This document shows, one piece after another, positions 17,254 through 25,508 of a stretch of 55,748 nt of DNA. Source of the stretch: Phycisphaerae bacterium. GTDB lineage: Bacteria; Planctomycetota; Phycisphaerae; SM23-33. The stretch covers positions 1-55,748 of the forward strand of contig DRGC01000012.1 in NCBI GenBank assembly GCA_011050235.1, read 5' to 3'. Under the pieces are notes generated by a model that saw nothing but the letters and a program-made list of their open reading frames with translations, was not told the origin of the DNA and did no database searches. Each line of letters begins with the position of its first letter. Positions within the stretch are counted from its first letter, which is position 1. A program made the position numbers and the translations under genes.

Positions 17254-18411
17254 ATGAGCGAATTGCCGCATGCCAAGCAGCCGGGCAACCGCGAACGACT
17301 GCACTGGGGCGCTCTTGTCGCCATCTTCTACGTGGCCGTGAGTCTCCTGATACTGTACTTCCTCCCGTGGGTAGGGCTGCGAGGGAACATTGCGCCCACG
17401 GAGGAATGGTTTCCCAGCTGGGACGAGTTTGCAGAGGCAAGCGGCTTTGACTTAGCCATCGGGCGATGGATCGAAACTTATCGCGATGGGAGCGTTGAAC
17501 ACACGGCTTCAGCGATTTGGCTGAGGCTCGGGTTGATCCTGCCAATCGGCATTCTGGCTGTCGCTGTGTGGAACTTGGTCACCAAGATGTCTGCCAGGAC
17601 GGCTTGGTGGGCGCTGCTGATTCTCGGCGCAGGTGGTGTGGCTGTTGTGGGAGTCGCGGCGATTGTCTTCTGTCCGCATCACCCGATGGGCCGCCACGTG
17701 GCGGACGCAGTTGCCGCCCGGTCACGTAGCTGGTCCCTGTTGGGCATCACGGTGAGCAAGAAATATTACTTGCATGACATCCCGGGCATGCAAAGGACCG
17801 GGAATCTCTGGTGTTCGATGGGAATGTACGCCATGTTGGCCGTCGTGGCCGGGGTCGTATTGTTGCCCCGACGGCTGAAGGACTTGGCAAAGAGAATGGT
17901 TCGTGTCGACGGGGCTCGCAGCCGGCCCGGTCTGGTCCAATGGGTATCCTGGGGGCTGCCGCTTGCAGCCATGGTTGCGCTTGTTCCAAGCTACCTCAGA
18001 TGGCCGGGCGGGCCGTCACGGCACCTTCCGTGGGTCTTCGACCTGGTCTTCCTCGGATGGCTGCTGGCGGCCATTGTGTGCCACCTAATAGGGGCAACTG
18101 GCGCTTTGCTATTTCCTCCAACAACGGAGCAATTGCGGGCGAACAGGGACCTCGTTGTGCGGTCATTCTTTGCGCTGCCGCTGTTGACGATTGCCTTCTG
18201 TCTGCTGGCTTGGGTGTCGATGCTTGGGCGAGGGTGGGACGACGGGGCGGCCCTCGTGCTCTTGCCAATCCCTCTGGGCGCCATTGTCGCTCCGATACAT
18301 TGGGCTGTTAGAGCGAGAGGACAAAGAGACAGGAAGATGCTGCTGCGAGGGAGCATTCTGCGGGGCGTGTCGATGCTCCTGCTGTACGTCTACGTTGCAA
18401 TGCTGATATAG
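17254..18411 (+). CDS. Multi-pass membrane protein of unknown function
   Basis: This 385-residue protein has about nine hydrophobic segments, including ALVAIFYVAVSLLILYFLPWV (22-42), LGLILPIGILAVAVWNLV, WALLILGAGGVAVVGVAAIVF, MLAVVAGVVLLP, LVFLGWLLAAIVCHLIGATGALLF and SMLLLYVYVAMLI at the C-terminus. No transporter or enzyme signature is evident. The ATG at 17254 follows GGGGAGA with good spacing; the frame runs upstream to 17164 without membrane character. Gene context (non-coding block before, tRNA-binding protein after on the other strand) gives no hint of function. Its codon use seems less GC-biased than neighbours. Confidence 0.6.
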   Translation: MSELPHAKQPGNRERLHWGALVAIFYVAVSLLILYFLPWVGLRGNIAPTEEWFPSWDEFAEASGFDLAIGRWIETYRDGSVEHTASAIWLRLGLILPIGILAVAVWNLVTKMSARTAWWALLILGAGGVAVVGVAAIVFCPHHPMGRHVADAVAARSRSWSLLGITVSKKYYLHDIPGMQRTGNLWCSMGMYAMLAVVAGVVLLPRRLKDLAKRMVRVDGARSRPGLVQWVSWGLPLAAMVALVPSYLRWPGGPSRHLPWVFDLVFLGWLLAAIVCHLIGATGALLFPPTTEQLRANRDLVVRSFFALPLLTIAFCLLAWVSMLGRGWDDGAALVLLPIPLGAIVAPIHWAVRARGQRDRKMLLRGSILRGVSMLLLYVYVAMLI

Positions 18412-18476
18412 ATCCGGCGACATTCCCTCCGTGAGGTGACATAGGGCCGCCCGGGCTGCGGACGCAGTGGAGCGGG

Positions 18477-18842
18477 CTAGGAGACCGACGAGCCCGGCGG
18501 CGCGTCGCGGTCGAGCGTCAGCACGACCACGTCGGCGGGGCCTTCGCCCGCTGACGCCGCCAGCAGCATGCCGTTGGATTCCATCCCCCGCATCTTTCGC
18601 GGCTGGAGGTTGGCCACCACGACGATCTGCTTGCCCAGCAGCGACTCCGGCGCATAGGCGGCCTTGATGCCGGCGATGATCTGGCGGCGCTGGCCGCCCA
18701 GATCGATCTGCAGGACCAGCAACTTGTCGGCGTTGGGGTGCTCGGCGACCTCGACAATCGTCGCGACGCGCAGGTCCAGCTTGCAGAAATCGTCATACGT
18801 GATGGTCGCCTTGGCGTCGGAGGGGGTGTCGGCTTCGCACAT
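18477..18842 (-). CDS. Stand-alone tRNA-binding domain protein (MetRS C-terminal type)
   Basis: This 121-residue protein is a single OB-fold of the Trbp111/CsaA/EMAP-II class. It has ITYDDFCKLDLRVATI, EVAEHPNADKLLVLQIDLG, RQIIAGI, GKQIVVVANLQPRKMRGMESNGMLLAA and a Ser-rich end. The same domain forms the C-terminus of many methionyl-tRNA synthetases. Here it is free, so it could act in trans with MetRS or as a tRNA chaperone. The ATG at 18842 follows AAAGGAT closely. It is divergent from manA. Confidence 0.85.
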   Translation of the reverse strand: MCEADTPSDAKATITYDDFCKLDLRVATIVEVAEHPNADKLLVLQIDLGGQRRQIIAGIKAAYAPESLLGKQIVVVANLQPRKMRGMESNGMLLAASAGEGPADVVVLTLDRDAPPGSSVS

Positions 18843-18969
18843 CGGTGATCCTTTCGTCCTGGGTCCGCAACCGCCGGAGTGTACCGCCCATAGCCGAGGC
18901 CATCAACCTTCAGCGCTGGCGGCCGGTGGGGCAGGTCGGTAAAATGCCGCCACCGTAAGGACCGTCGCC

Positions 18970-19926
18970 ATGCGAATCACCCCACTGACATTCGAGCCGA
19001 TCTACGTGGAGAAGATCTGGGGTGGGCGGAATCTCGAGCGATTGTTCGACCGGGATTTGCCCGCCGGTAAACAGATCGGCGAGAGCTGGGACCTGGTCGA
19101 CCTGCCCAACGGCGTCAGTGTCGTTGCCGACGGGCCGGCCAAAGGCGCGACGCTCACCGAGTTGACGGCCGAGATGGGCTCGGCGCTGCTGGGCGATGCG
19201 CGGGCGATGCCCGACGGGCGTTTCCCGCTGCTGCTGAAGCTGCTGGACGCCAACGAGACGCTCTCGCTGCAGGTGCATCCGGATGAGGCCGCCGTCGCCG
19301 ATATCGGCGGCGATGCGGCGCTGAAGACCGAATGCTGGTACGTGCTCGAAAGTCGCGATGGGTACATCTACAAGGGCGTCGCCGACGGTGTGACGCCGCA
19401 GCAGTTTCGCAGCGCCATCGAGGCCGACACGTGTCAGGACGTCATCACCCGCTTCGACGTAACGACGGGCGAGTTTCACTACCTCCCGGCCGGCACGGTT
19501 CACGCGCTCGGCGCCGGCGTGGTGGTGGCCGAGGTGCAGACCCCGTCGGATACGACCTATCGTGTCACCGACTGGGGCCGGGGGCGGGAGATCCACGTCG
19601 ATCGGTCGCTGCAGTGCATCCATTTCAATCCGCCCGCCGCTGCTCCCGGGGCCAGCGGCCAGACGCTGCTGGTGACCGATTATTTCACCGTCGCCCGTCG
19701 CACGGCCGGGGAGGGCGAGCCGTTCCTGCCCACCGCTGGGCGATGCACAGCATTGATGATCCTCAGCGCCGCCGCGCCGGCCGTGGTCGCTTACGATAAC
19801 GACGGTGGGGGGACGATTTCGGTAGGGGCGGGGCAGACCGTTCTGCTTCCGGCGGGGCTGGAAGGGGCCCGCGTCCAGTCGCCGCAGCCGTGCAGCTTCC
19901 TCGAAATTACGTTGCCCGAAAGGTGA
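18970..19926 (+). CDS. manA: Mannose-6-phosphate isomerase, class I type
   Basis: This 318-residue zinc enzyme interconverts mannose 6-phosphate and fructose 6-phosphate. Zinc ligands are visible in LQVHPDE (Gln and His near residues 98-100), in KTECWYVL and in PAGTVHALGAG. The EVQTPSDTTYRVTDWGR motif carries the substrate-binding Arg. The N-terminus PLTFEPIYVEKIWGGRNL is typical of the shorter Bacillus-type proteins. It is first in a tight operon with a pseudouridine synthase (7 bases) and rhamnulokinase (6 bases), linking it to hexose and deoxyhexose use. TAAGGA precedes the ATG. Confidence 0.92.
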   Translation: MRITPLTFEPIYVEKIWGGRNLERLFDRDLPAGKQIGESWDLVDLPNGVSVVADGPAKGATLTELTAEMGSALLGDARAMPDGRFPLLLKLLDANETLSLQVHPDEAAVADIGGDAALKTECWYVLESRDGYIYKGVADGVTPQQFRSAIEADTCQDVITRFDVTTGEFHYLPAGTVHALGAGVVVAEVQTPSDTTYRVTDWGRGREIHVDRSLQCIHFNPPAAAPGASGQTLLVTDYFTVARRTAGEGEPFLPTAGRCTALMILSAAAPAVVAYDNDGGGTISVGAGQTVLLPAGLEGARVQSPQPCSFLEITLPER

Positions 19927-19933
19927 TTGCGCC

Positions 19934-20944
19934 GTGAGTAAGATGCGAATCCAGAAAATGCTGGCCGAGGTGGGCGTCGCCTCGCGCCGGACGATCGAAG
20001 AGATGATCGGCGAGGGCCGAATCACCGTCAACGGCAAGCTTGTGGTCGCGCTGCCGTGCTTCGTCGAGCCCGACACCGACACGATCCACGTGGACGGCGA
20101 ACTCGTGGCGACGGCCACCGGGCCGAAGCGGTACTTCCTGCTCAACAAGCCCAAGGACGTGGTCTGCACGTCGAACGATCCGCGGCAGCGAACGCGGGCC
20201 ATCGACTGCATCCCGTCGATCGGCGATCGCGTCTATTGCGTCGGCCGGCTGGATGCCGACAGCACGGGGCTGATCCTGCTGACCAACGACGGCGAGCTGA
20301 CCCAGCATCTGACGCATCCGAAATACGGCGTGATCAAGACCTATGTCGCGCTGATCGACGGGCAGCTGACGGGTGAGAAGGTCGAGCAGTTCAAGAAGGG
20401 CGTCTGGCTGGACGGGCACCGCACGGCGGGGGCGATGATCCGCGTGCTGAAGCGCACGCCCAAGAGCAGCCTGCTGCAAATCCGTCTGACCGAGGGCCGC
20501 AATCGAGAAATCCGCCGCGTGCTCGCCCGCCTGGGCCACAAGGTCCGCCGCCTGCATCGCTCGGCCATCGGCCCGCTGACGGACCGTGGGATGGCCGTCT
20601 CGGATTGGCGCGAGCTATCGGCCAACGAGGTGGAACAGCTCCGCACGGCCGGGGGGTTCGTCTCGCGGAAACAGCCCACTCGAAAGACGACGGTCAAGAA
20701 AACCGGACGCGCGACCGTCAAGAGAGCCGAGCGAGCGACCGCCAAGACAACAGAACGCGCGGGCGTCAAGAAAACCAAACGCGCGACCGCCAAGAAGACC
20801 GGGCGCGTGAAGAAAGCGTCCGCATCTCGGCCGCCGTCAAAACGACCCGCAACGGGCAGGGGGGCCAAGCCCAGGCCCGGCGCAAAGAAACACACACGCA
20901 AACGAGGCCCGGCGCCCAAGCGGTCGGCCCGACGCAGGAGATAG
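19934..20944 (+). CDS. RsuA/RluB/E/F-family pseudouridine synthase with basic tail
   Basis: This 336-residue rRNA pseudouridine synthase has an N-terminal S4 RNA-binding domain (residues 1-60) and a catalytic domain with GRLDADSTGLILLTNDGEL, where the Asp of RLD is the nucleophile, plus RLTEGRNREIRR near 185-196. The target U (16S 516 or 23S 2605 type) cannot be decided from sequence alone. The family ends near residue 235. About 100 further residues are a Lys/Arg/Thr/Ala repeat (KKTxRATxKK pattern), much like the tail on the aldolase in this window. It is the middle gene of the manA-rhaB operon. Confidence 0.9.
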   Translation: MSKMRIQKMLAEVGVASRRTIEEMIGEGRITVNGKLVVALPCFVEPDTDTIHVDGELVATATGPKRYFLLNKPKDVVCTSNDPRQRTRAIDCIPSIGDRVYCVGRLDADSTGLILLTNDGELTQHLTHPKYGVIKTYVALIDGQLTGEKVEQFKKGVWLDGHRTAGAMIRVLKRTPKSSLLQIRLTEGRNREIRRVLARLGHKVRRLHRSAIGPLTDRGMAVSDWRELSANEVEQLRTAGGFVSRKQPTRKTTVKKTGRATVKRAERATAKTTERAGVKKTKRATAKKTGRVKKASASRPPSKRPATGRGAKPRPGAKKHTRKRGPAPKRSARRRR

Positions 20945-20950
20945 ACACCC

Positions 20951-22420
20951 ATGAGCGACACACATCGTTTTCTGGCGATCGACCTGGGCGCCGAGAGCGG
21001 CCGGGGCATCATCGTCACGCTCGCCGACGGTAGGGCGGAGATGGAAGAAATCCATCGCTTCCCCAGCCACCGCGTGCACCTGGGCGGCACGATGTACTGG
21101 AACTTCCCGGACCTGTGGGACGGGATCTTGAGCGCGATGCGCATCTGCGCCGAGCGAGGGGTCGATCTGGCCGGTATCGGCGTGGACACGTGGGGCGTGG
21201 ACTTCGGCCTCATCGACGCCAACGGCGATCTGGTCGGCCTGCCGGTCTGCTACCGCGATCACCGCACCGACGGCATCCACGAATACTCCGATCCGATCAT
21301 GTCGCGAGAAGAGCTCTACGAAATCACGGGCTGCAACCCGTGGAACCTCAGTTCGCTGATGCAACTGCTGGCGATGCAGCGGGACGGCTCGCCGCTGCTG
21401 AAGGCGGGCGACTGTTTCCTGCACATCCCCGATCTGATCAACTTTTTCCTGACCGGCGTGCGGGCGGCGGAACAGTCCAACCTGTCGACGGGCAACCTGC
21501 TGACGGTCCGGGGCAAATGGGCCCGACGCGTCACCAGCCGATTCAAGCTGCCGCGAAAGCTCTTCGGCGCCGACATCATCAAGCCGGCCACCCTCCTGGG
21601 CCCGCTGAGCGACGAGGTGCAAAAACTCACCGGCCTGGGGCCTATCCCCGTGGTCGCCACGGCCGGCCACGACACCGGCGCCGTGGTGGGGGCCATCCCC
21701 GCCAAGGGGCGGAAGTGGGCGTTCCTGTCGTGCGGAACGTGGGGCATTATGGGCGCGATGGTCCGCAAGCCCGTCACCGCCCCCGAAGCGCTGGCCGCAC
21801 AAATGACCAACGAGGTGTGCATCGGCGGGTGGTTCTTCTGCCGCAACATGGTGGGCATGTGGCCGGTGCAGGAACTGCGGCGGAAATGGGACACGGCCGA
21901 CGACCCCTGGGACTACGATCGCATAACAGCCGAAGCCGACCGAGCGCCCGCGGGCCCGCTGATCCCCGTGGCGGATGAATCGCTTCTGGCGCCGGACGAC
22001 ATGGAAGAGGCCTTAAACGCCGTGATCGCCAGGACAGGGCAGGGGCCCGCCGAGTCGCGGGGCCAGTTGATCCGCAGCGTGATGGAATCGGTGGCGGCGG
22101 CCTGTGCGATCGAGCTGAAGCGGATAACGCCGCTATTCGGCCATGACGTCGAGACGCTCTACATGGTCGGCGGCGCCACGGCCAACAAGCCGCTCTGCCA
22201 ACTCGTCGCCAATGCCTGCGAGCTGAAGGTGCTGGCAGGGGCCCCGGAGTGCACGGCCATGGGCAACGCGCTCGGCGTGGCGCTGGGATTGGGCATTCTC
22301 GAAAAAGCGTCCGACATCCGCCAGGTCATGCGCGATTCGGTCGAGATCGAGACCTACACGCCGCAAGACGGCGACCACTGGGCCGACCTGCGGAAGCGTT
22401 ACGCCGGGCTGGGCGACTGA
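20951..22420 (+). CDS. rhaB: Rhamnulokinase (FGGY carbohydrate kinase)
   Basis: This 489-residue kinase phosphorylates L-rhamnulose at O1. The N-terminal phosphate loop is FLAIDLGAESGRGIIV, and DLGAESGR is typical of RhaB rather than xylulose or glycerol kinases. Other marks are GVDTWGVDFGLID near 77-89, VATAGHDTGAVVGAIP near 235-250, SCGTWGIMG and MVGGATANKPLCQLVANACE near 398-417. No other rhamnose genes are adjacent; its partners are manA and a pseudouridine synthase. It is followed directly by a REP-type mini-element. Confidence 0.9.
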   Translation: MSDTHRFLAIDLGAESGRGIIVTLADGRAEMEEIHRFPSHRVHLGGTMYWNFPDLWDGILSAMRICAERGVDLAGIGVDTWGVDFGLIDANGDLVGLPVCYRDHRTDGIHEYSDPIMSREELYEITGCNPWNLSSLMQLLAMQRDGSPLLKAGDCFLHIPDLINFFLTGVRAAEQSNLSTGNLLTVRGKWARRVTSRFKLPRKLFGADIIKPATLLGPLSDEVQKLTGLGPIPVVATAGHDTGAVVGAIPAKGRKWAFLSCGTWGIMGAMVRKPVTAPEALAAQMTNEVCIGGWFFCRNMVGMWPVQELRRKWDTADDPWDYDRITAEADRAPAGPLIPVADESLLAPDDMEEALNAVIARTGQGPAESRGQLIRSVMESVAAACAIELKRITPLFGHDVETLYMVGGATANKPLCQLVANACELKVLAGAPECTAMGNALGVALGLGILEKASDIRQVMRDSVEIETYTPQDGDHWADLRKRYAGLGD

Positions 22421-22424
22421 CGCC

Positions 22425-22554
22425 GTGGCATGGCCATCTTGGCCATGCGTCTCAGGGCCATCCCCGAGCAGGGGCCCGTTGGGCCTGGCCCTGACCGCAG
22501 GTGTTTGCATGGCCGGGACGGCCATGCGACGCATGGGCGAGACGCCCATGCCAC
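22425..22554. mobile_element. REP-type mini-element with the same ends as the valS insertion
   Basis: The left unit has head GTGG (22425) followed by arms GCATGGCCA/TGGCCATGC with loop TCT. The right unit has arms GCATGGGCG/CGCCCATGC with loop AGA (22531-22551) and ends in CCAC (22554), so the heads face outward. A third palindrome (22507-22527; arms GCATGGCCG/CGGCCATGC) and a CAGGGCCA/TGGCCCTG hairpin lie between. No gene is inside. The right unit, read in reverse, is almost identical to the left REP of the valS insertion. I read this as a non-autonomous relative of that RAYT element. Confidence 0.7.
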
Positions 22555-22595
22555 GTTTTGAGACAGTTCCTAAGAAATCGAAAGGAGGCCTCTGC

Positions 22596-23246
22596 GTGCT
22601 CATTCAGACCGGACAGACCGTCCTGTTTCAGGGCGACAGCATCACCGACTGCGGGCGGCCGCGCGATGACAGCGACTCGCACCTGGGGCTCGGCTACCCG
22701 AGCCTGATCGCGGCGCAGCTACCGTTCCGCCAGCCGCAGCTCGAGATCACGTTCGTCAATCGCGGCGTCGGCGGCGGGCGGGTCCCCAGCCTTCAGGAGC
22801 GATGGCAGGGGGACTGTATCGACCTCAAGCCCGATTGGGTCTCGATCCTCATCGGCATCAACGACGCCTGCGCCATCGCGGGCGATGATTTGCCCGGCTA
22901 CGACGTCGACGGCTACGAAGCCGGCTATCGCGACATCCTCACCCAGGTGCGCGACGAGACGGGCGCAAGGCTGATCATTCTGGAACCGTTTCTGCTGCAC
23001 ACCGAGCATCCGTACGATTTCATCTCGCCGATCGCGAAGATTCGCCAAGCGCTCGACCCGATCATCCAGGTCGCCCGCACGCTTGGGGCCGAGTTCGACG
23101 CCATCACCGTCCCGCTGGACGACATGTTCCAGGAGACGTCCAAGGACGTCGACCCCGCACACTGGGCCGCCGACGCTATCCACCCGACACCGGCCGGACA
23201 CGCCTTCATCGCGAACGCGTGGCTGAAGGCCGTAGGGGCGATGTAG
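22596..23246 (+). CDS. SGNH/GDSL-family hydrolase
   Basis: This 216-residue esterase-like protein has the four SGNH blocks: FQGDSITDCG (catalytic Ser near residue 15), NRGVGGGRV (Gly), LIGINDAC (Asn) and DAIHPTPAGH (catalytic Asp and His). It resembles the rhamnogalacturonan acetylesterase / carbohydrate esterase group, and its position after rhaB fits deacylation of a sugar. The GTG at 22596 is chosen because AAAGGAGGC lies seven bases upstream; the open frame extends to 22425 but that part is REP sequence. There is no signal peptide from this start, so it is cytoplasmic. Confidence 0.88.
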   Translation: MLIQTGQTVLFQGDSITDCGRPRDDSDSHLGLGYPSLIAAQLPFRQPQLEITFVNRGVGGGRVPSLQERWQGDCIDLKPDWVSILIGINDACAIAGDDLPGYDVDGYEAGYRDILTQVRDETGARLIILEPFLLHTEHPYDFISPIAKIRQALDPIIQVARTLGAEFDAITVPLDDMFQETSKDVDPAHWAADAIHPTPAGHAFIANAWLKAVGAM

Positions 23247-23269
23247 AACGGATTGCGCATGTTGGGTGC

Positions 23270-23298
23270 CACGCTTTTGCGCTGTGTGCAAAAGCGTG
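23270..23298. terminator. Hairpin downstream of the SGNH hydrolase gene
   Basis: A perfect 11-bp stem CACGCTTTTGC / GCAAAAGCGTG with a 7-base loop lies 24 bases past the hydrolase stop and on the convergent side of bioB. There is no T run. The remainder of the gap to bioB (23299-23451) is AT-richer, with a direct repeat of GTTATGT at 23372 and 23382. Confidence 0.45.
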
Positions 23299-23451
23299 CA
23301 GGGCCCATATTGAAACGCACGCTGAGCCAATAGCCACAATCGAACCCCATCCATACTGTCCGATAATATATGTTATGTGACGTTATGTATCGCGAAACGC
23401 CCAGCAAGGCGTGGATTTAGTGTTTGGGGCCCGCAGCATGCCACGGCCCTC

Positions 23452-24474
23452 TCAGTCGACGGGTGGGAGTTCGCTGACGACGTTGAAGCCCATCTCGGCG
23501 ACCATCTTTAGGTCTTCAGCGGCGGATTGGCCTGTGGTGGTCAGATAGCCGCCCGTCATGCAACTGGTGGCCCCGGCGTGGAAGATTCGGTGCTGCTGGT
23601 CGCCGAGGCAGAACTCGCGGCCGCCTGCGACCTTGATGTCGGTCGTCGGCAGCAGCAGGCGAAAGGTGGCGATGATGGTCAGGCACTCGTCGGGCCCCAG
23701 AGGCGGCTGATTCTCCATGGCCGTCCCCGGAATCGGCTGCAGGAAGTTCAGCGGCACGCAGTCGGGCCGGACCTGGTCGCCGAGGGTCAGGGCCAGGCTG
23801 ATGCGGTCTTCCCACGATTCGCCCAGGCCGAACAAGCCTCCGCAGCACAGGCCCAGGCCCCCGCGCCTGGCCGCGGCCAGGGTCGCCAGGCGGTCGTCGT
23901 AGGTGTGGCCGGTCACCAGGTGGGGGAACATCTCGCGCGAGGTCTCGAGGTTGTGGTGGTAGCGGTCCAGGCCGGCGGCCGCCAGTCGCCGGGCCTGGGA
24001 TTCGGTGATCTCACCCAGCGACGCGCAGAGCCGCACATCGCAGCTGCCGTCGGCGCCAATACGGTCCAGGGCATCGATGACAGCGTCGATATCGGCGTCG
24101 GTGGGGCGTCTGCCGGAGTTGACGATGCCGAACCGCCCTGCCGCCCCCGCCTGGGTGGTCCGCCTGGCGGCGGCCAGGACATCCTCGACGGGCGTGCGAA
24201 CGGTGCGGGGCCCCTGCTGGGTGTCCGATCGGTGGGATTGGGCGCACCAGGCGCAATCCTCGCCGCACCCGCCGAGCTTGCCGGCCGCGATCGAACACAT
24301 GCGCACGGCGCGGCCGAAGAATCGCTCGCGCACCCGCCACGCGGCCGCGAGCAGTTGCGCACCGTCGCCGCGGGCCAGGTCGGCCAGTGCGGCGGCGTCC
24401 GCGGCATCGGGCGGCTGGCCGGCCAACACCCGTTCGACCAGAGGGCGCAAACGCCGATCGCCAACCGTCTTCAT
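23452..24474 (-). CDS. bioB: Biotin synthase
   Basis: This 340-residue radical SAM enzyme inserts sulfur into dethiobiotin. The 4Fe-4S cluster motif C-x3-C-x2-C is in GGCGEDCAWCAQS (Cys70, 74, 77). The auxiliary-cluster region is represented by RYHHNLETSREMFP and GLGLCCGGLFGLGES, and KVAGGREFCLG lies near the C-terminus. The ATG at 24474 is chosen over in-frame TTG codons at 24480 and 24477. The gene starts 14 bases after a small membrane-anchored protein gene that is itself preceded by a paralogue; no other biotin genes are visible. Confidence 0.92.
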   Translation of the reverse strand: MKTVGDRRLRPLVERVLAGQPPDAADAAALADLARGDGAQLLAAAWRVRERFFGRAVRMCSIAAGKLGGCGEDCAWCAQSHRSDTQQGPRTVRTPVEDVLAAARRTTQAGAAGRFGIVNSGRRPTDADIDAVIDALDRIGADGSCDVRLCASLGEITESQARRLAAAGLDRYHHNLETSREMFPHLVTGHTYDDRLATLAAARRGGLGLCCGGLFGLGESWEDRISLALTLGDQVRPDCVPLNFLQPIPGTAMENQPPLGPDECLTIIATFRLLLPTTDIKVAGGREFCLGDQQHRIFHAGATSCMTGGYLTTTGQSAAEDLKMVAEMGFNVVSELPPVD

Positions 24475-24488
24475 CAACAAGCGTCCGG

Positions 24489-24788
24489 CTACCGGGACGA
24501 GCCCGTGGTGCGGAAGTACTTCGCCAGATCGAGGCTGTCTTTCAGATCGATTCTCTTGCGGTTGGGGTCCAGCGAGTAGGCGTTCAGGCGTTGTTCGAGC
24601 ACGTCGATGATATAGAGATTATCGAACGAATCGGACCGCCCGCCCGGCGTCATGATGTAGTGGTTAAACCGCACGCCGGAGTTTCCGGCCTGGGCGGGGG
24701 GCAGATGAAACGCCAGGCCCGCCAGCACCGACAGGACCACAGCCGACATAAGCAGCATCACGATGGTAACGTTCTTGCCGTCTTTCAT
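24489..24788 (-). CDS. Small membrane-anchored protein, paralogue of its neighbour
   Basis: This 99-residue protein has an N-terminal hydrophobic helix (VTIVMLLMSAVVLSVLAGLAF) and a small C-terminal domain with HYIMTPGG, NLYIIDVLEQRLNAYSLD and a basic end. The next gene upstream encodes a protein with the same plan, sharing YIM, YIID and QRL-x-A. The YIID...QRL segment suggests two or three beta strands. No known family is recognised. It lies between its paralogue and bioB in one operon; an AGGAGG-type Shine-Dalgarno precedes the ATG. Confidence 0.6.
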   Translation of the reverse strand: MKDGKNVTIVMLLMSAVVLSVLAGLAFHLPPAQAGNSGVRFNHYIMTPGGRSDSFDNLYIIDVLEQRLNAYSLDPNRKRIDLKDSLDLAKYFRTTGSSR

Positions 24789-24805
24789 GGGTCACCTCCT
24801 GGGCG

Positions 24806-25090
24806 TTAGCGGCCTGATGTTCGGAAGTCGTCCTTGAGCTTTTGCCCGCGATAGCCTCTGAGTTTCTTGGTCGACAGATCGTACTTCCAGGCGCCCAATC
24901 GCTGACTGGCCATGTCGATGATGTAGATAACCTCATAGCCGCTTTCGATCTGGCCGGTCACCATGATGTAGTTGGTGGACGGAAAGTAGCCTTCCTGGGC
25001 GGCAGCCGAACTGACGGCTGCGACCGCTACTAACGTGAGAATCAGTCCCACGTTGATGCAGATCAGTAGGATAATCGCAACGTTTTTCAT
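24806..25090 (-). CDS. Small membrane-anchored protein, first of a paralogous pair
   Basis: This 94-residue protein has an N-terminal hydrophobic segment (VAIILLICINVGLILTLVAVAA) that could be a signal peptide or anchor. The domain that follows contains NYIMVTGQ, EVIYIIDMASQRLGAWKYD and a basic C-terminus, matching the plan of the protein at 24489-24788. AGGGAG lies upstream of the ATG. The two small genes and bioB are closely spaced and co-directional, but a link to biotin is not implied by sequence. Confidence 0.6.
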   Translation of the reverse strand: MKNVAIILLICINVGLILTLVAVAAVSSAAAQEGYFPSTNYIMVTGQIESGYEVIYIIDMASQRLGAWKYDLSTKKLRGYRGQKLKDDFRTSGR

Positions 25091-25196
25091 CGTTGTTCTC
25101 CCTGCCGACCCCGACGCCGGGCCGGCTGTTATTGGTTCACGAGATCGTGGCCTGCCCTACCAACGTGGCGGATCGTTCGTCCGTGCGTACCGCACG

Positions 25197-25451
25197 TCAG
25201 TCCAAATGGGTTCGCCGCGAATTCCTGAAGGCCGGGGCCAGGATCACGACCACCGCCAAAGGACCATAGAGATAACTAAGCCACGCTGGCGACGGATCAG
25301 GATCTCTGGGCCAGTACCCGTCCATGCGGACCTCGAACGCCATAACGCGAAACGGCGGGATGTCCTTGTCTTTATTGGCGCCCATCACCGGCGCGGTCAA
25401 CAGGACCACGACGATGAGCGCTAGCATCCAGGCTATCGTCTTGACTGTCAT
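25197..25451 (-). CDS. Small membrane protein
   Basis: This 84-residue protein has two hydrophobic segments: an N-terminal one (TIAWMLALIVVVLLTAPVMG) that may be a signal peptide and one near the C-terminus (LSYLYGPLAVVVILAPAF). They are separated by a short soluble segment with RMDGYWPRDPDPSP. No family is recognised. The start is uncertain: a GTG at 25460 and an ATG at 25451 are both possible, with GAAGG too close to the ATG. It lies upstream of the small-protein/bioB operon on the same strand. Confidence 0.45.
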   Translation of the reverse strand: MTVKTIAWMLALIVVVLLTAPVMGANKDKDIPPFRVMAFEVRMDGYWPRDPDPSPAWLSYLYGPLAVVVILAPAFRNSRRTHLD

Positions 25452-25508
25452 GGCCTTCACTATACGCCAACGCTGCCGGAGTATTCAATATTGCATTCTT
25501 TTCGGCGC

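Noticed and set aside
22425-22554. CRISPR array
   Set aside because: The palindromes are of mixed sequence with no regular spacers, and no cas genes are near.
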